From Flavobacteriaceae bacterium (lineage in GTDB: Bacteria; Bacteroidota; Bacteroidia; Flavobacteriales; Flavobacteriaceae), in assembly GCA_023700885.1 (NCBI GenBank), contig JAMPYA010000018.1, forward strand, positions 1 through 19,897: a DNA stretch of 19,897 nt, written 5' to 3'. The position numbers and the translations under genes are program-made. Positions 5,650 through 14,444 of the stretch are shown here, piece after piece. The notes beneath the pieces were generated by a model. That model was not told where the DNA came from, made no database searches, and saw nothing but the letters and a program-made list of their open reading frames with translations. How positions within the stretch are numbered: position 1 is the first letter of the stretch; every line of letters begins with the position of its first letter.

Positions 5650-7179
5650 ATGCAAAATAAAGTATTAATTCTAGATTTCGGGTCACAATACACACAACTT
5701 ATTGCCCGAAGAGTTCGAGAACTCCAAATTTATTGTGAAATAGTTCCTTTTAATCATTTACCTGATAATATTGAAACTTTTAAAGCTGTCATTTTTTCGG
5801 GGAGTCCTTATTCTGTTCATCAAAAGGATGCCCCACAAATTGACATATCCCTTTTTAGAGGAAAAATTCCACTTCTTGGGGTATGTTATGGTGCTCAATA
5901 TTTGGCTCAAACCATGGGAGGTAGCGTAACACCGTCTAAAATTAGAGAATATGGTAGAGCTAATTTAAGTTTTATTGAAAATGGAAATCCTTTATTTGAC
6001 GGAATTTCAGAAAAATCTCAGGTATGGATGAGTCACGGCGATACTATTGAAGTGCTACCGAGTAATTTTAAAAAAATTGCCAGTACACTTGATGTTGAAT
6101 ATGCAGCTTTCCAAATAGACAACGAAAAAACATATGCTATTCAGTTTCACCCAGAAGTTTACCATTCTACTGACGGAATGCAATTATTGGATAATTTTTT
6201 AACTAAAATTGCCAAAGTTACCCCAGACTGGACATCAGAATCTTTCATAGAAACGTCAATCCAAAAGTTAAAAGATAAAGTTGGTAATGATAAGGTTGTT
6301 TTAGGATTATCTGGAGGAGTAGATTCTACCGTAGCTGCAGTTTTACTAGATAAAGCTATAGGCAAAAATCTCTATTGTATTTTTGTAAATAATGGTTTAT
6401 TGCGAAAAAATGAATTTGAAAATGTTTTAGAACAATACAAACATCTTGGTTTAAATGTAAAAGGTGTTGATGCTTCGGCACGTTTTTTGGGTAAATTAGC
6501 AGGGATAACTGATCCAGAAGAAAAACGCAAAATAATTGGAAATGAATTTATAACCGTTTTTGATGATGAAGCTCATTTAATTGAGCATGTTACATGGTTA
6601 GCACAAGGCACTATTTATCCGGATGTGATAGAATCGATTTCAGTTAATGGCCCGTCAGCAACTATTAAATCACATCATAATGTGGGTGGTTTACCAGATT
6701 TTATGAAACTTAAAATAGTTGAACCGTTACGATCATTATTTAAAGATGAGGTAAGACGAGTAGGAGCAAAGTTGGGTCTTAATCAGGAATTGTTAGGAAG
6801 ACACCCTTTTCCGGGTCCAGGTTTAGCTATCAGAATAATAGGAGAAATTACACCAGAAAATGTTAGATTAGTACAAGAAGTAGATGCTATTTTTATTGAT
6901 GGTTTGAAAAAGTGGAATTTATATAAAGACGTTTGGCAAGCTGGTGCCATTTTGCTTCCTATTCATTCAGTTGGAGTAATGGGAGATGAGCGTACTTATG
7001 AAAAGGTAGTGGCACTAAGAGCTGTTTCTTCAACTGACGGAATGACAGCAGACTGGGTAAATTTACCTTATGATTTTTTACAAGAAACCTCTAATAAAAT
7101 AATTAATCAAGTTAAAGGAGTAAATAGAGTTGTTTATGATATTAGTTCTAAACCACCTGCTACGATTGAATGGGAATAA
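5650..7179 (+). CDS. guaA: GMP synthase (glutamine-hydrolysing)
   Basis: Converts XMP to GMP using ATP and glutamine, the last step of guanine nucleotide synthesis, in the cytosol. It is 509 residues from the ATG at 5650; a TTG six bases earlier also extends the frame but lies inside the -7 box. Class I glutaminase domain: C79 (GVCYGAQ), with H167 and E169 (IQFHPEV) completing the triad. ATP-pyrophosphatase domain: P-loop SGGVDST at 221-227. The C-terminal dimerisation/XMP domain includes RHPFPGPGLAIRI and the usual terminus KPPATIEWE. Length and order are standard for bacterial GuaA. The LysM gene follows after 30 nt with no terminator, so the two are probably one operon. Confidence 0.97.
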   Translation: MQNKVLILDFGSQYTQLIARRVRELQIYCEIVPFNHLPDNIETFKAVIFSGSPYSVHQKDAPQIDISLFRGKIPLLGVCYGAQYLAQTMGGSVTPSKIREYGRANLSFIENGNPLFDGISEKSQVWMSHGDTIEVLPSNFKKIASTLDVEYAAFQIDNEKTYAIQFHPEVYHSTDGMQLLDNFLTKIAKVTPDWTSESFIETSIQKLKDKVGNDKVVLGLSGGVDSTVAAVLLDKAIGKNLYCIFVNNGLLRKNEFENVLEQYKHLGLNVKGVDASARFLGKLAGITDPEEKRKIIGNEFITVFDDEAHLIEHVTWLAQGTIYPDVIESISVNGPSATIKSHHNVGGLPDFMKLKIVEPLRSLFKDEVRRVGAKLGLNQELLGRHPFPGPGLAIRIIGEITPENVRLVQEVDAIFIDGLKKWNLYKDVWQAGAILLPIHSVGVMGDERTYEKVVALRAVSSTDGMTADWVNLPYDFLQETSNKIINQVKGVNRVVYDISSKPPATIEWE

Positions 7180-7209
7180 TTCGTACTTTTAGTAAAATTA
7201 ATTTTTAAA

Positions 7210-8928
7210 ATGAAGAAATATCTTTTTATAACAATATTGTTTTTACTGACTTCAAATTATATTGAAGCCCAAACAAAAAAGTATGATACTTACACGGTTA
7301 AAAAAGGAGAAACATTAAGAAGTATTGCTAAAGATTTTAATATATCACCTAGAGATTTATTTGATTTAAATCCTGATGTTGATAAAAAACCAAAAGAAAA
7401 TACCGTAATACTAATTCCAGCAGCTGAAGTTGTAACAAAATCGTCAATAGAAACAACTCCATATCTTGTGCAGCCAAAAGAAACTCTTTATAGTATTTCT
7501 AAAAGGTATAATATTACTGTTGAAGATCTTATAAAATTAAATCCTATACTTGTTGATGGATTAAAAGATGGACAAACCATATTATTGCCCAAATCTGCTG
7601 TAGAAGTAATTCAAACTGATAAAAATGATAAAAATATTTCTAATGAAATCATACATATCATTCAAAAAGGAGACACATTTTACAACGTTACAAGACGTTA
7701 TCAAATTTCAGAAGAGGAATTAATAGCTCAAAATCCAATACTAAAAGAAGGTTTTAACTTGGGTGTTGAACTACATATTGAGACTAATAAAAAAGCAGAT
7801 TTTAATCAATTACAATCCAAAAAAGTTATTAAAACACCTGCAAATATCAATTTTAACACAAATAAATCTGTAAACGTTGTGTTAATGTTGCCTTTTAAAT
7901 TGAATGAAATTGACGATGTAGGAATTCATTTTAACAATAGTACTTCTTTGTTAAATATTGCAACAGAGTTTTACCAAGGATCTATGATTGCTATTGATTC
8001 ACTTAAAAATCAAGGTGCTAAAATCAATTTAAAATCTTTTGATTCTGAACAAAATGATGATAAAATTATTTCAATTTTAAGAACTCATAATTTATCAAAC
8101 ACCGATGTGTTTATTGGACCTTTATTTCTATCTAGTGCTCAAAAATTAGCAAAAAATATCACCAATGGATATGTTATTGCTCCGATGAGTTCTAAGGATC
8201 ACAATAAGTTTAGCGAGTCAAATTTAATTAAATCAGCGGTAAAAAGTGAACTTTTAGAAGATAGGATACTACAATATATGAAACGCACTTATGCTGGTCA
8301 AAATGTTATTGTTATTGGTGATAATAAACCGGGTACCTCAAATGAGGCCGATAGAATAGCTTGGAAATTAAAATCAAATGGAGCTATTAACAATGTAACA
8401 GTTTTAAAACCAACTGGTGGGTATATTACCAAACAAAGGTTTGAGTCTGTTTTAAGTAATTTTAAAAAGAATTGGGTTTTGTTAGTCGGCGATGATAATA
8501 TTGTAATAACCGATGCTGTAAATTCTTATGGTATTGCAGATAAATCAATTGATATTAGAATGTTTTCTCTGAAAAATGAAGGTAATATTGAAAAAGCAAA
8601 CAATGTACATTTGGCTCGTTTACAATTTACTTTTCCATCTGCTGAATACAGTGATTTTAATAATATTAATGTGCAATCGTTTGTTAAGCAATATAAAGAT
8701 AAATATATAGCATCACCTTCTTTAAATGCCATAAGAGGTTTTGATGTTACTTATGACATTTTGGTTAGAATGTTATTGAATGGAAATAATAGTGAAAGTA
8801 TTGATAATTATAAGTTTGACAGGATTGCAGCCAGATTTGATTATAAACCAGCCATAGCCGGATTTGAAAATAACGGCATTTTCATCTTAAAAATTGAACC
8901 CGATTTAAGTTTGACTTTAATTGAATAA
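7210..8928 (+). CDS. LysM-repeat envelope protein with PBP1-like domain
   Basis: 572 residues. A Sec signal peptide (about 1-21, ending IEAQ) precedes three LysM domains at roughly 27-70 (YTVKKGETLRSIAKDFN), 83-127 (YLVQPKETLYSISKRYN) and 147-190 (HIIQKGDTFYNVTRRYQ), which bind peptidoglycan. From about 221 to the end the sequence (VNVVLMLPF, FYQGSMIAID, VFIGPLF, RGFDVTYDILVRML) has the pattern of a type 1 periplasmic-binding-protein fold. This arrangement resembles periplasmic proteins that help cell-wall synthesis, such as the LpoA fold, but no partner can be named. No catalytic residues for a hydrolase are visible. Flavobacteria commonly keep such a gene next to guaA. The start at 7210 gives a clean signal peptide; a bidirectional terminator follows immediately. 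Confidence 0.88.
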   Translation: MKKYLFITILFLLTSNYIEAQTKKYDTYTVKKGETLRSIAKDFNISPRDLFDLNPDVDKKPKENTVILIPAAEVVTKSSIETTPYLVQPKETLYSISKRYNITVEDLIKLNPILVDGLKDGQTILLPKSAVEVIQTDKNDKNISNEIIHIIQKGDTFYNVTRRYQISEEELIAQNPILKEGFNLGVELHIETNKKADFNQLQSKKVIKTPANINFNTNKSVNVVLMLPFKLNEIDDVGIHFNNSTSLLNIATEFYQGSMIAIDSLKNQGAKINLKSFDSEQNDDKIISILRTHNLSNTDVFIGPLFLSSAQKLAKNITNGYVIAPMSSKDHNKFSESNLIKSAVKSELLEDRILQYMKRTYAGQNVIVIGDNKPGTSNEADRIAWKLKSNGAINNVTVLKPTGGYITKQRFESVLSNFKKNWVLLVGDDNIVITDAVNSYGIADKSIDIRMFSLKNEGNIEKANNVHLARLQFTFPSAEYSDFNNINVQSFVKQYKDKYIASPSLNAIRGFDVTYDILVRMLLNGNNSESIDNYKFDRIAARFDYKPAIAGFENNGIFILKIEPDLSLTLIE

Positions 8929-8930
8929 TA

Positions 8931-8958
8931 AAAAAAGCGACTTTAAGTCGCTTTTTTT
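8931..8958. terminator. Bidirectional intrinsic terminator
   Basis: Perfect 12-bp stem AAAAAAGCGACT (8931-8942) / AGTCGCTTTTTT (8946-8957) with a 3-nt loop. It carries a T run on the plus strand and, by symmetry, on the minus strand. It serves the LysM gene ending at 8928 and the convergent small membrane protein gene ending at 8963. Confidence 0.9.
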
Positions 8959-8962
8959 ATTA

Positions 8963-9478
8963 TTATATTTTTTTCAATTGTTGTTTCATCATTTTAATTT
9001 GATCATTAAGCATATTGTGTTTATCAAATTTTTTAGCATCACTCAACAATTCTGTTGCTTCTCTTTTTCTTCTTTTGGTCATGGCAATACCCGCTAAATT
9101 TAATTTAGCCATTGCAATATCATGATTCATAGATAATCCCAACCCTAGGGCTTTTTTAAATAATTTTTCTGATTCCGTTAAATTTGTTTGAGAAACCATT
9201 AAACCATGTAAAAAATAAAAATATCCTTGTTGTTTTTGAATTAAGGCATTTTCTGGTTTTTTAATAAATGCCAACCATTTTTTAGCTCCTTCAAAATCTT
9301 GTTTACGCAGTTTAAAGAAGGCCAATAAAATGAACTCATTTTTAAAGTAAAAGAATATAAAAACTCCAGATAGAAGTATTAATGAAATTCCGTTCATAAT
9401 ATTTCCATCAATGAATTGTAAAACAGACCAAACAATAATGGCAAATGCAATAACTAGTTTAATATACTTGTGAAACAT
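8963..9478 (-). CDS. Small membrane protein with TPR-like helices
   Basis: 171 residues, function unknown. Two hydrophobic segments at about 6-23 and 28-46 form an N-terminal membrane hairpin of the kind seen in DUF2892 proteins. From about 50 onward the sequence is helical with tetratricopeptide-like spacing (GYFYFLHGLMVSQTNLTESEKLFKKAL, then AMAKLNLAGIAMTKRRKREATELL), ending in a basic tail KMMKQQLKKI. This suggests a membrane-anchored, cytosol-facing protein-interaction module. It lies 52 nt downstream of ccsBA on the same strand but has its own -7 box, so it need not depend on that operon. No known role in cytochrome maturation. Confidence 0.75.
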   Translation of the reverse strand: MFHKYIKLVIAFAIIVWSVLQFIDGNIMNGISLILLSGVFIFFYFKNEFILLAFFKLRKQDFEGAKKWLAFIKKPENALIQKQQGYFYFLHGLMVSQTNLTESEKLFKKALGLGLSMNHDIAMAKLNLAGIAMTKRRKREATELLSDAKKFDKHNMLNDQIKMMKQQLKKI

Positions 9479-9500
9479 ATCTTATTAATTTTTAAAAATG

Positions 9501-9508
9501 CAAAGTTA
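9501..9508 (-). promoter_or_regulatory. -7 box for the small membrane protein gene
   Basis: Read on the minus strand this is TAACTTTG, an exact TAnnTTTG match. It lies in the 52-nt gap between ccsBA and the gene starting at 9478, giving a leader of about 18 nt. No TTG was found at the expected -33 spacing. Confidence 0.5.
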
Positions 9509-9530
9509 CATTATTGCTAGATGTCTTTTA

Positions 9531-12500
9531 TTATCTTTTATAAAACTTTTTAAAATTGAAATATGCAAATCCGGCAATTACAGATACTACTGCAATTGAA
9601 TAATAAATAAAATCAGGAGTAATTACCTGGTCTCCACTGGCATATGAATGTAATCCGCTTAAATAGAAGTTTACTCCGAAATAAGTCATTAATATAGATC
9701 CAAATGCGACAACTGATGCAAAATTATAGGCAAACCGTCCTTTTAATCCAGGTACTAATCGCATATGTAATACAAAGGCATAAACCATTATGCTAATAAG
9801 TGCCCATGTTTCTTTGGCGTCCCATCCCCAATAACGACCCCAGCTTTCATTAGCCCATTGACCTCCTAAAAAGTTTCCAATAGTTAATAAAACTAAACCA
9901 ACTAATAACGCCATTTCATTAATAGTGGTCAATTCACTAATTGTTATATCTAGTTTTTCTTTATTTTTTTCATTTGTTAAAATCATCAATAATAATGAAA
10001 CAAGTCCTAGTATCATACCCAATGCAAATGGACCGTAACTTGCAACAATAACAGAAACGTGAATCATTAACCAATATGAGTTTAAAACCGGAGGTAAGTT
10101 GGCAATTTCTGGATCCATCCAATTCCAATGTGCAATCATTAACATCATTGAAGTTAAAAAGGCCGTAGAAGCAATTGTAAGTGATGATTTTTTTCCAAAA
10201 ATCAATCCGAAGAACATGGTTGCCCATGCTACAAAAATTACGGATTCATAAGCATTACTCCAGGGTGCACGACCACTAATGTACCAACGAGTGGCAAGTC
10301 CAAGTGTATGCATTGCAAAGAATAAAATAATAAAAGCAATACATGCCTTGATTAAATAATTTACAATCTTGTTATTTTTAAATATTTGAAGGATAACTAA
10401 GAAGAACATTAGCACTCCAATATACATATAATAACTAAATAACTTTTTGAATACATCGTACTCATTGTACATTATTTCATAGGTTATTTGTGATTCTTTT
10501 GGATAGACTTTTGCTCCAAAAGTTTTCTGTATTTTAAATAATCCATCTAATAGTTCATCAGATAATTTGTAATCATTTGTGGTAATTGCATCTTGTAATG
10601 ACAGCGCATACATATGAAATGATTTTGCTGCTATACTATCTTTACCTGAATAATTGAGTAATTCGGTTTCATGTGGTGATACCCATTTATTGTTCTTATC
10701 ATCTTTAATAGGTAAAATAGTTAGAATCGATCCACCTAATGCAGAGTATAATAAATTAACACGCTTATCAATATTTACAATGTCTTTCTCAAATTTACCT
10801 TTGTTATTCTTTTTATTAGCTTCTTCTTGATATGATTGAAGTTTATATTCACCTCTTTCATTGAAAAAATCAGCTAATCTTGCATATTTATCCTCATCAT
10901 CAACTCCTAATATAGTTCTAACTTTAGTGTTTCCTTTTTCCAAATAAATTACAGGAATCTCAAACCAAGCGTAAGGATTTATAGTTAATGAAAGTAATAC
11001 TTGATCAGCGTCATAACCTCTATAAGTGTCTTTTTTACTAACTTTTCGCAATAATTCTGAAGCAAAAGTGTTAGCAGGTTTCATTCTTCCACCTGCATCT
11101 TGAATAACTAATCTTCCAAATTTATCAGCATGTTCTTTAGAAACCATGTTTTTGGTTAATAATGAATCAACCTGACTGTCATTTAGTTTATGATTGTGTT
11201 GTTGTGAAAAAAGTAAGGTTGAGATGAATAATAAAGCTATGGTTAATATTTTTGATTTTCTTAACTCAATATCTCTAAGTCTTTTTCTTAAATCAGCCAT
11301 TCTTGTATTTTTCATTAATAACATTAAAATTAAACATATATATAAAATGGTATAACCTATATAAGTAATTAAAGTTCCCCAATAATCATGATTTACAGAT
11401 AAAACAGTTTCTTCATAGGTATCGGTAATATTATAGCTAGATTGGAAAAATCTAAATCCGCGATAATCTAAAATGTTATTCATAAAAATTTTGAAATCAA
11501 ACTGATTTGCTTTTTCCTTGTCTATAATTGTAACTTCACTTGCATAAGACATGGCACTTTCTGAACCTGGATATTTTTCTAACTGAAAATCATTAAGTTT
11601 AACAGAAAAAGGCAGTAGATAAGTTCTAGAGCCGTATATCATATTAAAATTTAAGTTGTCAATGCTAAACAAAGTGGCATCTGGCGTACGATATTGACCT
11701 CCAGTAAGAGAGACGCGTTCTGTTTTATTGTTGGTTGTAATATCAAAAACAAGCATATCAGAATTGTTTGAATCTTGTTTTTTGCTCATAGACACATATT
11801 TAGTTTCTGCTTTAAAAACAGGTTTGGCAATAATAAATCGCATTATTTCTGCACCGTGATTATGACCTTCATGAGCAGGTAGTTCAACTTGATAAACAGA
11901 TTTTAATTCAAATTTTTGCTCAATATTTTTAGTTAAATTACCCTGAAATTGATCAGACATTCTTGTGAAAGTTCCATCATGTTTTGAAAAAATAAATAGT
12001 TGATCATCAACAAGTTTGAAATTAAAATCTACATCTTCAGTGCTGTCAAATCCTACTTTAACTTCGTGTACAATTTCAAATGTTCCTCTTTTAACATTTT
12101 GGTCATGACGATGTCCGTCTTGACTTGCTTCAACAAATGTTATGTATTCCTCACCATTAGGTGATTCTACAATTTGTTCTCCAACATTCGGAATATAATC
12201 TACTAATTGTATTTTAACTTCTTGATTTTTAAAATCTGTAGTAAAACTAAAGTTATTTTTTTTAGCTGAACTTAATAGCATTTTTTTATAAATCGGATCT
12301 TTTTGATCCTTGCCATCATTGATGGTTAATTGTAAAAAGGTACCTTCTGAAAAAATTACATTAGAACTTTCTCCTTCTTTTACTGATAAAAGACCTTCAT
12401 AACTGATATATCTTGTAATACCAGCTCCTAATATTATGAATATAAATGAAAGATGAACCATTAAATTAATCCACTTTTCTTTACGATAGAGTTTATACGT

Positions 12501-12698
12501 AAAAATATTTCCTATAAAATTGATGACGAAAACAACCATAATTAATTCAAACCACCAAGCATTATATACAATTACTCTCGCGGTTTGTGTACCATAATCA
12601 TTTTCTATAAATGTTGCAACGCCCATAGCTGTTGCAAAAACAACAAATAAAATAGCCATGAGCTGAGTTGAATACAAAAAGTCTAATATTTTTTTCAT
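9531..12698 (-). CDS. ccsBA: Fused cytochrome c synthase CcsBA (ResB-CcsA)
   Basis: System II cytochrome c biogenesis protein of 1055 residues that moves haem across the inner membrane and attaches it to CxxCH apocytochromes. N-terminal ResB/CcsB part: three membrane helices (about 13-33, 48-67, 78-97), a large periplasmic domain to about 435, then helices near 438-460 and 484-500. A second periplasmic domain leads to the CcsA part (from about 750), with multiple helices and the haem-handling WWD segment around 943-965 (WANESWGRYWGWDAKETW). Candidate axial histidines lie in IHVSVIVASYGPF and SGLHSYASG. Fusion and length are usual for Bacteroidota. The ATG at 12698 begins a typical MKKILDFLYSTQLMAILF start. 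It would serve the cytochrome c encoded at 15057. Confidence 0.93.
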   Translation of the reverse strand: MKKILDFLYSTQLMAILFVVFATAMGVATFIENDYGTQTARVIVYNAWWFELIMVVFVINFIGNIFTYKLYRKEKWINLMVHLSFIFIILGAGITRYISYEGLLSVKEGESSNVIFSEGTFLQLTINDGKDQKDPIYKKMLLSSAKKNNFSFTTDFKNQEVKIQLVDYIPNVGEQIVESPNGEEYITFVEASQDGHRHDQNVKRGTFEIVHEVKVGFDSTEDVDFNFKLVDDQLFIFSKHDGTFTRMSDQFQGNLTKNIEQKFELKSVYQVELPAHEGHNHGAEIMRFIIAKPVFKAETKYVSMSKKQDSNNSDMLVFDITTNNKTERVSLTGGQYRTPDATLFSIDNLNFNMIYGSRTYLLPFSVKLNDFQLEKYPGSESAMSYASEVTIIDKEKANQFDFKIFMNNILDYRGFRFFQSSYNITDTYEETVLSVNHDYWGTLITYIGYTILYICLILMLLMKNTRMADLRKRLRDIELRKSKILTIALLFISTLLFSQQHNHKLNDSQVDSLLTKNMVSKEHADKFGRLVIQDAGGRMKPANTFASELLRKVSKKDTYRGYDADQVLLSLTINPYAWFEIPVIYLEKGNTKVRTILGVDDEDKYARLADFFNERGEYKLQSYQEEANKKNNKGKFEKDIVNIDKRVNLLYSALGGSILTILPIKDDKNNKWVSPHETELLNYSGKDSIAAKSFHMYALSLQDAITTNDYKLSDELLDGLFKIQKTFGAKVYPKESQITYEIMYNEYDVFKKLFSYYMYIGVLMFFLVILQIFKNNKIVNYLIKACIAFIILFFAMHTLGLATRWYISGRAPWSNAYESVIFVAWATMFFGLIFGKKSSLTIASTAFLTSMMLMIAHWNWMDPEIANLPPVLNSYWLMIHVSVIVASYGPFALGMILGLVSLLLMILTNEKNKEKLDITISELTTINEMALLVGLVLLTIGNFLGGQWANESWGRYWGWDAKETWALISIMVYAFVLHMRLVPGLKGRFAYNFASVVAFGSILMTYFGVNFYLSGLHSYASGDQVITPDFIYYSIAVVSVIAGFAYFNFKKFYKR

Positions 12699-12721
12699 TT
12701 CTAACTGTATTAAAAGTTACA

Positions 12722-12729
12722 CAAAAATA
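12722..12729 (-). promoter_or_regulatory. -7 box for ccsBA
   Basis: On the minus strand TATTTTTG, an exact TAnnTTTG match, placing the transcript start about 20 nt before the ccsBA ATG. The only nearby TTG is 16 nt upstream, shorter than the usual spacer, so the -33 element is uncertain. Confidence 0.5.
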
Positions 12730-12796
12730 GGAATATTATTTTAATCAAAACCTGCGTTAAATCATATAAAAGACATAATTATTTGTTAATTTAGCA

Positions 12797-12880
12797 ATGT
12801 TTTTTAAACTTGAAAAAGTGTTTAAACGCTTCTACATTAAAGATGTTTATGTTTTAATTAAGGAAAGAGATTCTTTTTAA
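12797..12880 (+). CDS. Short leader ORF upstream of tryptophanase
   Basis: A 27-codon ORF from ATG (12797) to TAA (12878-12880), 61 nt before tryptophanase. The peptide starts MFFKLEKVFKRFY and ends IKERDSF; it is basic and rich in Phe and Tyr but has no Trp. The codons cover the left arms of two inverted repeats (12841-12849 and 12854-12863), whereas the right arms lie just after the stop. That geometry is typical of translated leaders that control folding of the downstream RNA. A one-mismatch -7 box (TAATTTAG, 12787-12794) ends 2 nt before the ATG, with no matching -33. E. coli tnaA has a translated leader (TnaC), but this peptide is not similar to it. It could be a chance ORF. Confidence 0.35.
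   Translation: MFFKLEKVFKRFYIKDVYVLIKERDSF
12803..12826 (+). repeat. Inverted repeat in tryptophanase leader
   Basis: Perfect 7-bp arms TTTAAAC (12803-12809) and GTTTAAA (12820-12826) with a 10-nt loop. It lies inside the short leader ORF, upstream of the larger nested structure. Confidence 0.5.
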
Positions 12881-12917
12881 GCCTTAATTAATACAATATG
12901 ATCTTATTTAAACATCT
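12841..12917 (+). promoter_or_regulatory. Nested inverted repeats before tryptophanase
   Basis: Three nested complementary pairs: an outer 9-bp AGATGTTTA (12841-12849) / TAAACATCT (12909-12917), a middle 10-bp TTAATTAAGG (12854-12863) / CCTTAATTAA (12882-12891), and an inner 5-bp AAAGA (12864-12868) / TCTTT (12872-12876). All arms are perfect. The set ends 24 nt before the tryptophanase ATG. No T run follows, so it is not a simple intrinsic terminator; a translated-leader switch or a protein-binding site is more plausible. Confidence 0.55.
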
Positions 12918-12941
12918 AATTTAAAACAAAATACAATTATT

Positions 12942-14318
12942 ATGGAATTACCTTATGCAGAGCCGTTTAAAATTAAAATGGTAGAGCCAATTAAAAATTC
13001 AACAAAAGAACAACGTCTTCAATGGATAAAAGAAGCCAATTATAATTTATTCAATTTAACATCAGATAAAGTTTTTATTGATTTACTTACAGATTCTGGT
13101 ACCGGAGCGATGAGTGATCGACAATGGTCAGAAATGATGTTAGGAGATGAAAGTTACGCAGGGTCTTCATCGTTTATAAAACTTAAAAATACTGTTAAAA
13201 AAATTACCGGATTTGAATATTTTTTACCAACGCACCAAGGTCGTGCAGCAGAAAATGTACTTTTTTCAGCTTTAGTAAAAGAAGGAGATATTGTTCCCGG
13301 AAATTCTCATTTTGATACCACTAAAGGACATATAGAATTTAGAAAAGCAAAAGCGGTAGATTGTACTATAAAAGAAGCTTTTGACACTACAATTAATCAT
13401 CCTTTTAAAGGAAATTTAGATTTAACACTTTTAGAAGCTGTTTTTAAAAAAACTCCAAAGGAAAAAATTCCATTTGTAGTTGTTACTGTTACTTGTAATA
13501 CTGCTGGTGGGCAACCGGTTTCTATGGAAAATATCAAAGCGGTTTCGGCTTTATGTAAAAAATATGAAATTCCGTTGTATTTTGATGCAGCTCGTTTTGC
13601 TGAAAACGCATACTTCATCAAAAAAAGAGAAAAGGGATATGAACATAAGCCCATTAAAGAAATTTGCAAAGAATTTTTTGCTTATGGAGATGGAATGACC
13701 ATGAGTGCTAAGAAAGACGGATTGGTTAATATGGGTGGTTTTGTTGCTCTCAATAACGAAGAAGTTTTTAAAAAAGCGATGGTTTTTAACATCATGTTTG
13801 AAGGTTTTATAACTTATGGTGGTATGAATGGTCGTGATATGGGAGCTTTGTCTGTTGGCCTTGATGAAGCAACAGAGTATACTTATTTAGAAAGTAGAGT
13901 AGAGCAAGTTGCATTTTTAGGAGAAAAAATAACATCGTATGGAATTCCGGTTCAGCAACCTTTTGGAGGTCATGCTATTTTTGTTGATGCTACTAAATTT
14001 TTACCAAATATTCCACGAGAACAATTTACAGCTCAAACTTTAGCCATTGAATTATATATTGAAGGTGGAATCAGAGGTGTAGAAATAGGTACTATTTTAG
14101 CAGATAGAGATCCCGAAACTAGAGAGAATCGTTATCCAGAATTAGAATCTGTTCGATTGGCAATTCCAAGAAGAACCTATACTGATAATCATATGAACTA
14201 TATTGCAGCTGTATTAAAGAATGTTTATGATAAAAGAAATGAAATTATATCTGGGTATCAAATAGTAGATGAGGCTCCAATCATGAGACATTTTACAGTA
14301 AAATTAGAGAAGATTTAA
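12942..14318 (+). CDS. tnaA: Tryptophanase (tryptophan indole-lyase)
   Basis: PLP enzyme cleaving tryptophan to indole, pyruvate and ammonia in the cytosol. The 458 residues align throughout with the TnaA/tyrosine phenol-lyase family: IDLLTDSGTGAMSD near 46-59, the PTHQGR loop, FDAARFAENAYF with D215 and R218 at the cofactor, and MSAKKD with PLP-lysine K258. Residues separating the two enzymes favour tryptophanase: GVEIG has V380 and I382 where tyrosine phenol-lyase has Met and Arg (RSMERG), and MRHFT has H450 where tyrosine phenol-lyase has Phe. The segment IKEAFDT..FKGNLDL also resembles TnaA. A structured leader precedes it. No terminator is seen in the 126 bp before the FAS1 gene. Indole made here could act as a signal; that is inference. 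Confidence 0.92.
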   Translation: MELPYAEPFKIKMVEPIKNSTKEQRLQWIKEANYNLFNLTSDKVFIDLLTDSGTGAMSDRQWSEMMLGDESYAGSSSFIKLKNTVKKITGFEYFLPTHQGRAAENVLFSALVKEGDIVPGNSHFDTTKGHIEFRKAKAVDCTIKEAFDTTINHPFKGNLDLTLLEAVFKKTPKEKIPFVVVTVTCNTAGGQPVSMENIKAVSALCKKYEIPLYFDAARFAENAYFIKKREKGYEHKPIKEICKEFFAYGDGMTMSAKKDGLVNMGGFVALNNEEVFKKAMVFNIMFEGFITYGGMNGRDMGALSVGLDEATEYTYLESRVEQVAFLGEKITSYGIPVQQPFGGHAIFVDATKFLPNIPREQFTAQTLAIELYIEGGIRGVEIGTILADRDPETRENRYPELESVRLAIPRRTYTDNHMNYIAAVLKNVYDKRNEIISGYQIVDEAPIMRHFTVKLEKI

Positions 14319-14402
14319 TAGATTTAAAATTTGTATATTTATCTGTATTTAAAACTTTTATTAAATAAAGATAAAAAGGTCTTATTAAATTAAAATATTT
14401 TT

Positions 14403-14410
14403 TATATTTG
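14403..14410 (+). promoter_or_regulatory. -7 box before the FAS1-cytochrome-nosZ genes
   Basis: TATATTTG is an exact TAnnTTTG match, 34 nt before the FAS1 ATG. No TTG lies at the -33 spacing, and no FNR-type TTGAT-N4-ATCAA box is visible in the 126-bp gap, so any oxygen or nitrogen-oxide control must use another signal. Confidence 0.45.
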
Positions 14411-14444
14411 AACTATTACAACGAAATCTTTAAACTAAAATAAA

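Noticed and set aside
13480..13698. Plus-strand ORF of 72 codons inside tryptophanase
   Set aside because: Shadow of tnaA in another frame; the tnaA frame is continuous and conserved through the whole stretch.
12942..14318. Tyrosine phenol-lyase instead of tryptophanase
   Set aside because: The residues that separate the enzymes (V380, I382, H450) are of the tryptophanase type; the tyrosine phenol-lyase Met, Arg and Phe are absent.
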